Notes: generated by a model from the letters alone, not told the origin. A DNA stretch of 64,000 bases from SHYR01 sp036013055 (GCA_036013055.1 DASCQM010000006.1:124001-188000), one strand, 5' to 3'. Counted from the stretch's first letter, positions 16,720-26,379 are shown. Numbers and translations are program-made.

Positions 16720-18369
16720 CTACATGAACGAGTAGCCACCCTCGATGCCCGGCGGGCGGTCGTTCATGATCACGTTCACGCAGGCGGGCTTGCCGGAGTC
16801 GAACGCGCGCTGGATCGCCGGCCCGATCTCGTTCGGGTCAGTCACGCACTCGCCGTACCCACCGAGCGCCTCGACGACCTTGTCGTAGCGCGCGCTGTCA
16901 GCGAGCTGCGTGGCGACCTGCCGGTCTTCGCCGTACTGGCGAATCTGCCCGGCGACGATCTGGCCCCACTGGCGGTCGTTGCCGACGACCGAGACGACCG
17001 GCAAGTCGTGCCGGACGAGGGTGTCGAAGTCGAAGCCGTTGAGGCCGAACGCGCCATCGCCGTTGACCATCAGAATGCGCTTCTCCGGCTGCGCCGCCTT
17101 GATTGCGATGCAGAAGCCGGGGCCGACGCCCAGCGTGCCCAGCGGGCCGGGGTCGAACCACTGGCCGAGCCGGTTGATCGGCAGGAACTTCGAGGAGTTG
17201 GCGACGATGTCGCCACCATCGCCGACGATGATCGTGTCGTCATCAACGAATTTCGCGATCTCGGCGCAGAGGCGTAGCGGGTGGATCGGCGTCTCGTCTG
17301 AGTCCAGCAGTGGCTGTCGCGCCTCGCGGGCACGCTGCTCCTCATCGCGCAGCTGGCCGAGCCAGTCCTCGTCGCGATCGAGCGGTGCGCCGATGCCATC
17401 GATCAATTGCTGAAGCACCGTGCGCGCGTCGCCGCTGAGGGCGATGTCGACGGGGCGGTTCTTGCCGATCGTCTCCTCGTCGTAGTCGTAGACGATCACG
17501 GTCGCATCCGGGTTGAAGAGTGGCGCCTGGCCGAAGCTCAGTCGGAAGTCGATCGGGGAACCAAAGACGATGATCACGTCTGCACCACCGAGGGCCGTGC
17601 GTCGTGCCCAGTTGCCCTTCTGCGGGTGCTCCCACGGGATCGACCCGCGAGCCATCTCATTGGTGTAGATCGGCGTGCCGACCAGTTCAACGAACTCTTG
17701 CAGCTCGCTGGCGGCCTTCGACCAGAAGATCGGCGTGCCGGCCATCATTGCCAGCCGCTTGCCATCCTTGATTGCCTCGACGGCGCGTGCGACGGCGCTC
17801 GTGTCGGCCGGGTTGCGCGTCTCGTGGACGTACTGCGTCGGCATCGTGAAGTCCTCGTCATCGACACGGCCGAAGAGCAGGTCCGATGGCACCTCGATGT
17901 AGACCGGGCCGGGCCGCCCGGAGAGCGCGATGCGGTAGCAGTCCGCCATCGTCTCGGCGATGCGGTCGGTGCTCTTGACGGCGGTCGCCCACTTTGTGAC
18001 GGGGCGGAAGATCTCGACCTGCTCCATCTCCTGTAGCGCGCCCCGCCCGGAGGTGCGCAGCGGGGCGGCCCCGCCGATCAGGATCATCGGGCTGCCGGCG
18101 CGGAACGCGTTGGCGACGCCCGTCAGCGCGTCGGTGACGCCGGGGCCGGCGGTGCAGGCAGCGACGCCGACCTTGCCGGTGGCACGCGCATAGCCGTCGG
18201 CGGCGTGGGCTGCCGACTGCTCGTGTCGCGTGTCGATCACGCGGATGCCTTCATCGAGACAGCCGTCGTAGATGTTCTGGATGTGCCCGCCCGAGAGCGT
18301 GAACAGGTGGTCGGTGCCGTTTTGCTTCATCACCCGGGCGATCATGTCGCCCCCGTCTACCCAACCCAT
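16720..18369 (-). CDS. Thiamine-diphosphate-dependent lyase, HACL2/ILVBL-like
   Basis: A 549-residue three-domain TPP enzyme. The activating Glu is in RHEQSAAHAADGYARATG (about 48-65), and the TPP/Mg motif is NGDGAFGLNGFDFDTLVRHD near 440-460. RGALQEMEQVEIFRPVTKW (about 107-125) resembles the ILVBL/HACL2 branch rather than true acetolactate synthase, and no ilvN or other ilv gene is adjacent. It is the last gene of a leftward operon with two CaiB/BaiF genes and a nitronate monooxygenase, so cleavage of a 2-hydroxyacyl-CoA is a reasonable hypothesis. Acetolactate synthase-like or other carboligase activity remains possible. Confidence 0.8.
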   Translation of the reverse strand: MGWVDGGDMIARVMKQNGTDHLFTLSGGHIQNIYDGCLDEGIRVIDTRHEQSAAHAADGYARATGKVGVAACTAGPGVTDALTGVANAFRAGSPMILIGGAAPLRTSGRGALQEMEQVEIFRPVTKWATAVKSTDRIAETMADCYRIALSGRPGPVYIEVPSDLLFGRVDDEDFTMPTQYVHETRNPADTSAVARAVEAIKDGKRLAMMAGTPIFWSKAASELQEFVELVGTPIYTNEMARGSIPWEHPQKGNWARRTALGGADVIIVFGSPIDFRLSFGQAPLFNPDATVIVYDYDEETIGKNRPVDIALSGDARTVLQQLIDGIGAPLDRDEDWLGQLRDEEQRAREARQPLLDSDETPIHPLRLCAEIAKFVDDDTIIVGDGGDIVANSSKFLPINRLGQWFDPGPLGTLGVGPGFCIAIKAAQPEKRILMVNGDGAFGLNGFDFDTLVRHDLPVVSVVGNDRQWGQIVAGQIRQYGEDRQVATQLADSARYDKVVEALGGYGECVTDPNEIGPAIQRAFDSGKPACVNVIMNDRPPGIEGGYSFM

Positions 18370-18444
18370 CGTCTGTCCCTCCCATGCCTCGCAACTGCGG
18401 GGCGGTTCGTTCGCGTTGTCTGGTCGGTGTGATCGCTGCTGACG

Positions 18445-19677
18445 CTAGAACAGCACCTGCTCAGCGACCAGTGTTGCGATCTCGTCGTCGCTCAGTTGTA
18501 GCAGTTCCTTGGCGATCTCGTGTGTGTGCTCGCCGAGCATTGGGGCCGCGCCCCGCAACTCATGCGGCGTCTTCGAGAGCCTGAAGCCGGGGCCATCATA
18601 GGCGCGCCGCCCGGCTTCCGGGTGATCGAGGTAGGCGAAATACTTGCGAGCGACCATCTGCTCGTCCGCCAGCACCTCGCTGGCGCTCTGCACCATCCCC
18701 GCCGGGACGTCCGCCGCCTGCAGTCGCGCCATCGCCCGGCGACCGTCCTGCGCGGCGGCCCACTCGCCGACGAGTGCATCGAGCGCGTCCTCGTTCGTCT
18801 TGCGCGCGTCGAGGGTGGCAAAGCGCGCATCGGTCGCCCAGTCGGCGTGGTCGGCGACGGTCGTGAAGTGCTGCCACTGCTGTTCCGTCTCGCAGCCGAG
18901 CACGAGCCAGCGGTCGTCGCCCTGCACCCGGTACGCCCCGTGGGGGGCGGCGAAGGAGACGCGGTTGCCGGCGCGCCGGAACTCGCCGTCGCCGTTGTCG
19001 TGCGCGAAGACCGGACAGGACATCGCCGCGACCGACGACTCAAGCTGCGCCATGTCGATCAACTGACCCTCGCCCGTGCGTCGCTGGTGGCGGACGGCCG
19101 CGAGCACGCCGATCACGAGGTGCATCGGGTTGACGACGTAGTCCGGGTAGTTCGTGCCTGAGCCGCGGGGCTCGTTGCCATCGAAGCCGGTCATGCCGTT
19201 GACGCCGCAGACGGTGCTGAGGATCGCGCCAAAGCCGGTGAACTCCGCGTGGGGGCCGGTCAGCCCCTGCATCGGCTGGTACATGGCCACGATCTTCGGG
19301 TTCGCGGCGGAGACCTGCTCCCACGTCATGCCGATTTGGCCGATGGCACGGTTGGTCATGTTCGTGACGAAGACATCGGCCCACTTCACGAGATCGATAC
19401 CGAGTTCGTGGCCGCGTTCGGTTGTGAGGTCGATCGTGACCGATCGCTTCTCCGAGTTGAAGTTGTTGAAGTAGCCGGAGAGGTTGTAGCCCTCCGCATC
19501 GACTGGTCGCGGCGCGCCGACGCGCAGACCATCGACGCGCTTCTCCGTCTCCACCCGCACGACGTCAGCGCCGAGGTTCGCGAGCGCCCGGGTGCCGATC
19601 GGCCCCGCACCGAACCACGTAAGGTCGAGCACCTTGAGACCGTCGAGCGGGCGTGCCGCGCCGTTCGCGTTCGCCAT
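18445..19677 (-). CDS. CaiB/BaiF family CoA transferase (B of tandem pair)
   Basis: A 410-residue class III CoA transferase-like protein, from ATG 19677, which overlaps the TGA of the upstream paralogue by one base (TGATG) and so is translationally coupled. Family features are LKVLDLTWFGAGPIGTRAL near the N terminus, LGADVVRVE, KRSVTIDL, and the central helix after GQLIDMAQLESS (about 209-220), where the second acidic position is Glu. It moves CoA between acids or epimerises acyl-CoA; the substrate is unknown. It is followed by the HACL2-like lyase after 75 bases. Confidence 0.9.
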   Translation of the reverse strand: MANANGAARPLDGLKVLDLTWFGAGPIGTRALANLGADVVRVETEKRVDGLRVGAPRPVDAEGYNLSGYFNNFNSEKRSVTIDLTTERGHELGIDLVKWADVFVTNMTNRAIGQIGMTWEQVSAANPKIVAMYQPMQGLTGPHAEFTGFGAILSTVCGVNGMTGFDGNEPRGSGTNYPDYVVNPMHLVIGVLAAVRHQRRTGEGQLIDMAQLESSVAAMSCPVFAHDNGDGEFRRAGNRVSFAAPHGAYRVQGDDRWLVLGCETEQQWQHFTTVADHADWATDARFATLDARKTNEDALDALVGEWAAAQDGRRAMARLQAADVPAGMVQSASEVLADEQMVARKYFAYLDHPEAGRRAYDGPGFRLSKTPHELRGAAPMLGEHTHEIAKELLQLSDDEIATLVAEQVLF

Positions 19678-20984
19678 CAGACCGCCTCCGCCGCGACCAG
19701 CGAAGCCAGTTCGGGCGCGCTCAGCCCGAGTTCGCCGAACACCTCGTCGTTGTGTTCGCCGAGCAGCGGGGCCGGCCGTCGCAACGTCGCGGGCGTGCCT
19801 CGGAGCTGCCACGGCGGGCCGGGGTAGCGCAGTGTCGCGTCGCGGCCCGGGTCATCGAGGTCGATCCACCAGTCGCGAGCGGCGAGTTGTTTGCTCGTCG
19901 AGATGTCGCGCGGGTCGCTGACCATGCCGACGAGTACGCGCATCTCCTGCCCGGTCTCGTAGACATGCTCTTTCGGCTGACCGCGCAAGAAGTCGCGGAC
20001 GACGTCATCGACATGCGCGAGCATCGGCAGGATCGTCTTCGCCTGTTCGGGGTCCTGAACCGCCTGCGCGATCGCGACGCGGTTCATCCCCGTCGCGATG
20101 AACGATGCGTATGGCTCCTCGTCCAGGTCGCGCAGCCCGTCGTGTTGGCGAATCAGATCGAGCAGTCCGCCGAAGCCGGAGCCGGCGTTGCCACCGGCCA
20201 TCAGGTAGAGATAGCCATCGGCGGCTTCGTGCAGGCCCACACCGGGCATCACCACTGCCGCATTTCCGGCGGCGGTACTGCCGCGCACGCGGTCGCTGCC
20301 GAGGATGTCGGCGAACTGCATCGCGGTCTCCTGCGCCATCGAGAGCGCCTCCTGCATCGAGACCTCGACGAGCTGCCCTTCGCCGCTGAGGTCGCGATGG
20401 AGCAGCGCCGCCATCACGCCTGCGGCCGCATCGATCGAGGCGCAGTGGTAGCCCTGCAGGTCGGGAAGCCGCTCCGGCGGGCCGTCCGGGAGACCGGCGA
20501 GCGCCATCACGCCGGACATGGCGAGCGCCACGATGTCGGCGTATGCCCATTCCGCACGCGGCCCGGTCAGTCCCCAGCCGGTGACGGACGCGTGAATCAC
20601 GTCGGGCTTCGCACTGACGAGGTCGTCGTGTGTCAGCCGCAGCGCAGCGGCTTCCTGCGGTCGCCACGAGTCGATCACGACATCGGCGCTTGCGACGAGC
20701 CGCAGGAAGAGGTCGCGGCCCCGCTCGCTTGCGACATCGATCGTGACGCCACGCTTGTTCGCGTTGAGCAGCAGAAACTGCAGCCCGTCCTCCGGGGCAT
20801 CGACATCAGGCAGGAACGGGCCGTAGCTGCGGGCCGCGTCGCCGCTGCGCGGCTCGACCTTGATCACGTCAGCTCCGAGGTCGGCGAGCAGCCGCCCCGC
20901 GTAATGCCCGATCGGCCCCGAGACATCGAGGATGCGCAGGTCGTCGAGTGCCCCGACTGCTGAGCTGTTCGCCGCTCCCACCAT
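19677..20984 (-). CDS. CaiB/BaiF family CoA transferase (A of tandem pair)
   Basis: A 435-residue paralogue of the next gene. ATG 20984 is chosen because the conserved start LRILDVSGPIGHYAGRLL follows within 25 residues; the frame stays open much further upstream but would overlap the nitronate monooxygenase gene. It has LGADVIKVEP, KRGVTIDVA and GQLVEVSMQEAL, in which both acidic positions of the catalytic-helix region are Glu. It lies 20 bases downstream of the nitronate monooxygenase gene and overlaps the second CaiB/BaiF gene. A heteromeric pair is possible, since some family members work as two-gene units. Confidence 0.88.
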   Translation of the reverse strand: MVGAANSSAVGALDDLRILDVSGPIGHYAGRLLADLGADVIKVEPRSGDAARSYGPFLPDVDAPEDGLQFLLLNANKRGVTIDVASERGRDLFLRLVASADVVIDSWRPQEAAALRLTHDDLVSAKPDVIHASVTGWGLTGPRAEWAYADIVALAMSGVMALAGLPDGPPERLPDLQGYHCASIDAAAGVMAALLHRDLSGEGQLVEVSMQEALSMAQETAMQFADILGSDRVRGSTAAGNAAVVMPGVGLHEAADGYLYLMAGGNAGSGFGGLLDLIRQHDGLRDLDEEPYASFIATGMNRVAIAQAVQDPEQAKTILPMLAHVDDVVRDFLRGQPKEHVYETGQEMRVLVGMVSDPRDISTSKQLAARDWWIDLDDPGRDATLRYPGPPWQLRGTPATLRRPAPLLGEHNDEVFGELGLSAPELASLVAAEAV

Positions 20985-21004
20985 CGTGTGGATGCCCTGC
21001 GTCG

Positions 21005-22141
21005 CTACGAGCTGACGGACGCGCCGGCGAAGCGGGGCAGTTCGCGCAAGATCGTGGCTGCCTCGTCGACCATCGCCGTGAGCACATCGGCGGCGGGCTG
21101 CATTGCCGTCACCATGCCGGAGATCTGGCCGGCCGGGTTCTGCGTCAGTTCTTCCTTGCCCGCCTCCCGCGCCGCCTGCTGCAGCGGTCCGGACATCACG
21201 CCCTGTGCGCCCATTGGTAGCGCGGAGATGCCGCTCGCCTCCCACATCTCGATCAGTGGATTCGTGACGTTGCGCATCGTCTTGCCGCTGTAGAGCCGGG
21301 TGATGCGCGTGTCCTCCTCGTTCGCATCGATCACGCGGTCCTTCAGCACCTGCGGCAGGTGCGCCTCGTCGGTCGCGAGGAACGCCGTGCCGCACCAGAC
21401 GCCTTCCGCGCCAAGCGCGAGCGAGGCCGCAAGCCCGCGACCATCGCCGATCCCGCCGGCCGCGAGTACCGGCCGGCCCTCGGCGACATCGACGATCTGC
21501 GGGACGAGTGCGAGGGTGCCGATGCGCCCGGTGTGGCCGCCGGCCTCGGTGCCCTGCGCGACGATGATGTCGGCGCCACCATCGCGCACGCGGATCGCGT
21601 TCTTCACGTTGCCGACGAGTGCGATCACGGTCGTCCCGTTCTCGTGGAACGCCTCGACGAACGGCGCGGGGTTGCCGAGCCCGGATGCGAAGACCGGCGC
21701 CTTCGCGTCGATGATCGCCTGCACCTGCATCTTCGAGAAGCCCTCCGCGCCAAAGGCGGCGCGGCCACGGGGAGGCGTAGGTTCGGTCTCCGGCAGGTCG
21801 AACTGGCTTCGCGCCTCGGCCTGGAAGTTGAGGTACTGCTCAGGCAACCCTCCGGCCTCGCGGTCGTCGGAACCGGGCTGTTTGAGATCGCCAACCTGTG
21901 CCGTCGCCTGCGGCAGCAGAATGTCGACGCCGAAGGGCTTTGAGGTGAGATCGCGGATGTGGTTGATGCTCTGCGTGATCGTCTCGGGGTCCATCCCCGC
22001 TGCACCGAGCACACCGAGCCCGCCGGCCTCGGAGACCGCCGCGACCAGTTCCGGCCGCGCTACCGGGGACATGCCGGCGAGCACCACCGGGTAGTCAATT
22101 TCCAGCATCTCGCAGATGCGTGTTTCCAGAGTCGTAGCCAT
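21005..22141 (-). CDS. Nitronate monooxygenase / 2-nitropropane dioxygenase-like flavoprotein
   Basis: A 378-residue FMN TIM-barrel enzyme. The start ATG 22141 is preceded by a strong Shine-Dalgarno GGGAGGT. Family landmarks are YPVVLAGMSPVARPEL near residue 18, GGLGVLGAAGM, the HENGTTVIALVG strand, GTEAGGHTG (about 191-199, containing the usual His) and VLAAGGIGDGRG. It may oxidise alkyl nitronates, or act as an enoyl-reductase-like member (FabK relatives share the fold). It leads a leftward operon with two CoA transferase genes and a TPP lyase gene. Confidence 0.88.
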   Translation of the reverse strand: MATTLETRICEMLEIDYPVVLAGMSPVARPELVAAVSEAGGLGVLGAAGMDPETITQSINHIRDLTSKPFGVDILLPQATAQVGDLKQPGSDDREAGGLPEQYLNFQAEARSQFDLPETEPTPPRGRAAFGAEGFSKMQVQAIIDAKAPVFASGLGNPAPFVEAFHENGTTVIALVGNVKNAIRVRDGGADIIVAQGTEAGGHTGRIGTLALVPQIVDVAEGRPVLAAGGIGDGRGLAASLALGAEGVWCGTAFLATDEAHLPQVLKDRVIDANEEDTRITRLYSGKTMRNVTNPLIEMWEASGISALPMGAQGVMSGPLQQAAREAGKEELTQNPAGQISGMVTAMQPAADVLTAMVDEAATILRELPRFAGASVSS

Positions 22142-22340
22142 CAGGACCTCCCGGGTTCGCTGCGCGGCGAGTTTGCTCCGGGGCTCGCAGATCGTCAACG
22201 CACATCGCGGTCGGTTCGTAGTGACGATCGGGCGATGAAGTGTCGCTCGCTTCACACTCTCACGTTGCCGGGAGGGTTGCCGCTCGATACGCTGATAGCT
22301 CTCATTCGACCCCTGCCGTGATCCGGGCAAGGCGGCTGCA

Positions 22341-24470
22341 TTGGCTTCGAACCCCGTTCCCGCGACCGGCGCACCTTCTGGCGGCGCTCCCGGCCGGCCT
22401 CCCGGCGGCGGCCCGCCGATGGGCGCGCGCGGCGGCGGGCCGATGGGCGGGATGGGCGGCGGCTCGAACGCGCCATCGATGCGCAAGGCGATGGTCGTCT
22501 TCAAGTCGCGTGCCTACACCTACCTCTGGTTCTCGAACCTCGCCGGGTTCACCGGCATGCAGATGCAGATGGTCGCCCGCGGTCTATTGGCGTGGGAGCT
22601 GACGGAAAGCTTCGGGGCGGTCGGAGCGATCTCGCTCTCCTTCGGCCTGCCGATGCTCTTTTTCTCGCTGATCGGCGGAGCGGTCGCCGACCGCGTCGAC
22701 AAGCGAAACCTCGCGCAGCGGACGCAGCTTGGTGTCGGCCTGATCGCGCTCCTGACGGCCGTACTCGTGGCGACCGAGATCATCACCATCGAAATTCTGT
22801 TCGGCGTCGGGCTGCTGCAGGGCACGCTCTTCGCCTTCAGCATGCCGGCCCGCACACCGCTGATGGCGGAGGTCGTCGACGACGACCAGTTGATGAGCGC
22901 GATCGCGATGGGCAACGCCGCGATGAACGCGACGCGGCTGGTCGGCCCGGCCGTCGCCGGTGCGCTGATCGGCTTCTGGGACATCGAGGCCGCCTACTTC
23001 GCGCAGGCGGGGATGTACGCAATCTCCGTGCTGCTCTACTTCGGCGTTCCGAGCCAGGGTGTCCCCGGCGATGGAGGCGGCTTCGGTATGCAGCGCCGAC
23101 CCGGCGTCTTCCGCGAGATCGGCGAGGGGCTCCGCTACGTCGGCCACGAGAAATCGCTGCTTCTGCTGCTCTTCCTCGGCTTCCTGCTCACGCTGATCGG
23201 GATGCCGTACATCATGCTGCTGCCCGGGTTCGTTCAGCAGGGTCTCGGGCGCGGGCCGTCCGACTTCGGCTTGCTGCTCACCGTCTCCGGTGCCGGCGCG
23301 CTCGTCGGCTCGCTCTTCGTCGCCTCGCTTGTTGATTTCCCTTGGAAGGGTGCACTGCAGTTCCTGTCCGGCATCGCTGCCGGCGGTGGGCTGATCCTGC
23401 TCGGCATCGCATCGAACTCGTTCGGCTTCACGGGAGCGCTCGGTGCGATCGTCGTGCTCGGGCTCGCGTTCACGATGTACCAGACGCTGAACCAGACGAT
23501 GGTGATGGCAGAGACGAAGCCGGAGTACTACGGGCGCGTGATGAGCATCTACATGCTCACGTTCAGCGCGATGCCGCTGATGGCAGCCCCGCTCGGCATC
23601 GTCGCCGACCGCATCGGTGGCGCGGCGAACGTCTTCATGGGCCAGGGTGTGGTAATCATTGCCGCGCTCGTGCTTGTCACGCTGATCAATCCGAGCAGCG
23701 TCTTCGGACGTGTGAAGGCACCGGCGATGATGCCGATGATGGGTCGCGGCGGTCCGATGGGTGGCGGAGGCCGGCCGCCGGCGGCCGGCAAGCCAGCCGC
23801 AGCAGCGGCGAGCACATCGAACGGATCGACGCCACCCGCACCCGAGCCTGCTGCCGAGGCACCGACGATCGACGTGGCAGTGCCGACACCTGCACCTGAG
23901 CCCGCGCTCGCATCGACCGCTTCGCCGGTGGGGTCCGCATCGCGTGAACCGCGCGAGTACATGGCCGGTCCGGTCGCGCCGCCGCTATCGAACGGCGACG
24001 CCGCGAGGAATTACATGGGGGACGATCGCGCGGAGGAGACAGCTCCGTCCGCGCCCGCGCAGAACGGTGGCACGTCGAACGGTACGACGGCCGGCGCGAG
24101 TGACGCGAATGGCAGCGCTCCGGACGACACCGCAACGGCAGAACGTCCGGCGCACGCCTCCAACGGCCGGGCAGCGCCGCCGCCGGATCCGCAGCACGCT
24201 CGTACGCGGCCGGGCGGCGCGCGCGCGGAGGGCGATGGCAGCCGCGCTGAGAGTGACGTCGGTAGTGGCACAGGCGGGAACAACCGCGCAGATGCCGGCA
24301 ACGCGCGCAACGGGAGCGGCGGCTCCGCTCCGACGTCAGAGCGTGTCGAACTGCCTCGCAAGCCGCGCGCGGGGATGATCGAGCGCACGGCGGTGGCCGC
24401 GATCACCGCCACGATGATTGCCGGTGCACTCACGTCGCTGCTCTTCCGGGGCTCGTCTGGGCGTCGCTAG
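22341..24470 (+). CDS. MFS transporter with long disordered C-terminal tail and terminal membrane segment
   Basis: A 709-residue protein starting at TTG 22341 (AAGGCGG upstream; ATG 22419 is an alternative). A Gly/Pro-rich N terminus (about 1-45) is followed by an EntS/MFS_3-like 12-span core (about 50-455) with FSMPARTPLMAEVV and YYGRVMSIYML. About 230 residues of Ala/Pro/Ser/Gly/Asn low-complexity sequence follow, containing PREYMAG and ARNYMGDD, and then a last hydrophobic segment (AVAAITATMIAGALTSLLF) and a basic end. The tail is unusual for MFS. The substrate is unknown; the family exports siderophores and drugs. Confidence 0.85.
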   Translation: MASNPVPATGAPSGGAPGRPPGGGPPMGARGGGPMGGMGGGSNAPSMRKAMVVFKSRAYTYLWFSNLAGFTGMQMQMVARGLLAWELTESFGAVGAISLSFGLPMLFFSLIGGAVADRVDKRNLAQRTQLGVGLIALLTAVLVATEIITIEILFGVGLLQGTLFAFSMPARTPLMAEVVDDDQLMSAIAMGNAAMNATRLVGPAVAGALIGFWDIEAAYFAQAGMYAISVLLYFGVPSQGVPGDGGGFGMQRRPGVFREIGEGLRYVGHEKSLLLLLFLGFLLTLIGMPYIMLLPGFVQQGLGRGPSDFGLLLTVSGAGALVGSLFVASLVDFPWKGALQFLSGIAAGGGLILLGIASNSFGFTGALGAIVVLGLAFTMYQTLNQTMVMAETKPEYYGRVMSIYMLTFSAMPLMAAPLGIVADRIGGAANVFMGQGVVIIAALVLVTLINPSSVFGRVKAPAMMPMMGRGGPMGGGGRPPAAGKPAAAAASTSNGSTPPAPEPAAEAPTIDVAVPTPAPEPALASTASPVGSASREPREYMAGPVAPPLSNGDAARNYMGDDRAEETAPSAPAQNGGTSNGTTAGASDANGSAPDDTATAERPAHASNGRAAPPPDPQHARTRPGGARAEGDGSRAESDVGSGTGGNNRADAGNARNGSGGSAPTSERVELPRKPRAGMIERTAVAAITATMIAGALTSLLFRGSSGRR

Positions 24471-24507
24471 CGCTCTCGCCTGCGCCGCAGGCCGAACGTC
24501 GGCTGGA

Positions 24508-24981
24508 TCAATTGTCGAAGTGGAGCGGCATCTCTCCGCGCGTGCGCAGCGCGGTGATCAGCTCGACTGCCAGCGACGGTGGGACGAGCGCGATCTGAGC
24601 GAGGCTCGCGATCGGCACCCATCGGATGCCGATCTGGTTCGTGTCCGGGTTGGACGGTTCGCCGGGTTCGCTGCCGTCGCTGAGCGAACATTCGAAGACG
24701 GCGGTCAGCTTCTGCACCGGCCCCCAGCGCTCTCCGGCGCGCGCGGGCTCATACTCGCGCAGCATCAGTAGACGGCCGACCTGCACCTCGGCGTCGGTCT
24801 CTTCGAGCACCTCGCGGCGCAACGCCTCGCGCAGCGATTCGCCGAGTTCGACGCCGCCGCCCGGCAGGTTGTAGTGCCGCCCGCTGTCGTCCTTGATGTC
24901 GACGAGCAGCATGGCGCTGTCACGCACGATCGCTGCTTTGACGCCGACACGGATCCCTGACGGCGTGCCGTGGTCGATCAT
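24508..24981 (-). CDS. Nudix hydrolase
   Basis: A 157-residue protein with a full Nudix box GGVELGESLREALRREVLEETDA (G-x5-E-x7-REVLEET) at about 42-64. It hydrolyses a nucleoside diphosphate linked to another moiety; the substrate cannot be told from sequence. ATG 24981 is preferred because the upstream TTG at 25014 would overlap thyX. It follows thyX on the same strand after 13 bases, so cotranscription is likely, and a nucleotide-sanitising role in pyrimidine metabolism is plausible. Confidence 0.88.
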   Translation of the reverse strand: MIDHGTPSGIRVGVKAAIVRDSAMLLVDIKDDSGRHYNLPGGGVELGESLREALRREVLEETDAEVQVGRLLMLREYEPARAGERWGPVQKLTAVFECSLSDGSEPGEPSNPDTNQIGIRWVPIASLAQIALVPPSLAVELITALRTRGEMPLHFDN

Positions 24982-24994
24982 CGTGTCGAGTCCG

Positions 24995-25981
24995 CTAGCT
25001 CGCGTCGCGGCCAAGCACCGCCATCAGCTCGCGCCACTCCGCGGCCGCCATCCCGCTGGCCTTCTGGTCGATCGCCTCGCCGTCGAGCAGCTTGCGGACG
25101 ACATCAAGGCCCTTCCCTGAGAGCTGCGCCCCGCCGACCCGGTAGTCGCTGAAAGCGTCGAACGCGATTGGCACCCACTTCTGCACGGTGTCGAGCATCA
25201 CGTCGGCGTAGGCGCGGATCTCCTGCTGCGCGTGCGCGTCGTTTCGCAGCCAGAGGAAGTGCAGCAGATTGTGAAGATCGATCTTCCAGTACCACTGCGT
25301 ATAGAAGTTCAGTGAGAGGTTCATGCGCGCCAGTTCGCGGGCGAGAGCGGGCTTCGTGGGGTCGATTTCATTGCCGTCGGCATCCTCGTTCAACAGCTCC
25401 TGGTAGTGGCCGTACGAGCGCTCCGCATCTTCGCGCAGCAGTTCCTGTACGCGTGCTGCGTCATCCGCGGACAGCACCTCGCCGCGCCCCTGTCGGTTCA
25501 CCGTCGACTGCGCCGCGAGCTGCTCGGGCGGCGGGATGTAGAACTCGTTGTCGAGAATCGAGTAGCGCGCCGAGTGTTCGTTGACGCTTGCCGTGCGATG
25601 CCGGATCCACTGCCGAGCGACGAAGATCGGCAGCTTCACGTGGTACTTGATCTCGCACATCTCAAAAGGCGTCGTGTGCCAGTTGCGCATCAGGTAGCGG
25701 ATCAGACCGGCGTCCTGCCGCGACTGCTTCGTGCCGCGACCGTAGGAGACGCGCGCCGCCTGCACGATCGCGGTGTCGTCGCCCATGTAGTCGATCACGC
25801 GAACGAAGCCATGGTCGAGCACGGGCATCACGTCGTAGAGGATCGCCTCTAGCGCGGGTACCGTTGCGCGACGCGTCTCGAAGGTCTGATCACGGACGCT
25901 ATCGACCTCGGACTGTTGAGCGTCAGAGAGGTCGGAAGCGTTGCCGGCAGCGTCTGACTGACCGCGGACTTCAGCTGCCAT
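24995..25981 (-). CDS. thyX: Flavin-dependent thymidylate synthase ThyX
   Basis: A 328-residue ThyX, which makes dTMP from dUMP with FAD, NADPH and methylene-tetrahydrofolate. The family motif RHRTASVNEHSARYS is intact, as are RNWHTTPFE and the substrate-binding region around LHNLLHFLWLRNDAHAQQEIR. It is longer than the typical 220-260 residues because of an approximately 45-residue N-terminal extension, a C-terminal extension and an insert after SARYS. ATG 25981 has GGGGGAC as a ribosome site; an ATG 57 bases further up is less likely. An inverted repeat TCAATC-GGGAA-GATTGA lies upstream at 26037-26053. Confidence 0.95.
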   Translation of the reverse strand: MAAEVRGQSDAAGNASDLSDAQQSEVDSVRDQTFETRRATVPALEAILYDVMPVLDHGFVRVIDYMGDDTAIVQAARVSYGRGTKQSRQDAGLIRYLMRNWHTTPFEMCEIKYHVKLPIFVARQWIRHRTASVNEHSARYSILDNEFYIPPPEQLAAQSTVNRQGRGEVLSADDAARVQELLREDAERSYGHYQELLNEDADGNEIDPTKPALARELARMNLSLNFYTQWYWKIDLHNLLHFLWLRNDAHAQQEIRAYADVMLDTVQKWVPIAFDAFSDYRVGGAQLSGKGLDVVRKLLDGEAIDQKASGMAAAEWRELMAVLGRDAS

Positions 25982-26142
25982 GGATGTCCCCCTCAAGCTC
26001 GCGTGGGAAATGTGACCTGTTCTCTGAGGCCGGTTCAATCGGGAAGATTGATCGCTACTGTAAGCGGCGCTGCGGCGTCTGGCATCAATGCAGGGGCGTC
26101 AGTCTAGAGCCTGTTCGCTGGCGAAGCTATCGCGGTGGCGGC

Positions 26143-26379
26143 CTAGTGCCACTGCCAGCCATCGCGTACAGAGTCGGGAAGGCGGGCTGCCAGCCGCTCG
26201 TTCGGGTCCCAGAGCCGGCAGTCGGTCTCCATGTCCTCGAGGAACGGCCCGACGCAGTCCTTCCCATCGCGAATGATGTGTGTGCAGAGCGTGAGAAACG
26301 GATTCCCGGACGCTGCTGAGTCGATCGTGCGGCGAAGCCACTGACAGTCGACGGCCATTCGGGTCGATTTTCCACTCAT
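26143..26379 (-). CDS. Small four-cysteine protein, function unknown
   Basis: A 78-residue frame from ATG 26379 with four cysteines (about 12, 32, 42 and 54) and conserved-looking aromatic positions (DCQWLRR, DCRLWDP, DGWQWH). The cysteine spacing (19, 9 and 11 residues) and the absence of a signal peptide could fit a metal site. No good Shine-Dalgarno is visible and the frame could extend upstream to 26523. No family recognised; it could still be a chance frame. Confidence 0.4.
   Translation of the reverse strand: MSGKSTRMAVDCQWLRRTIDSAASGNPFLTLCTHIIRDGKDCVGPFLEDMETDCRLWDPNERLAARLPDSVRDGWQWH

Noticed and set aside
16720..18369. Acetolactate synthase large subunit.
   Set aside because: Similar fold, but the GALQEMEQVEIFRPVTKW segment and operon context point to the HACL2/ILVBL branch, and no small subunit or ilv gene is present.
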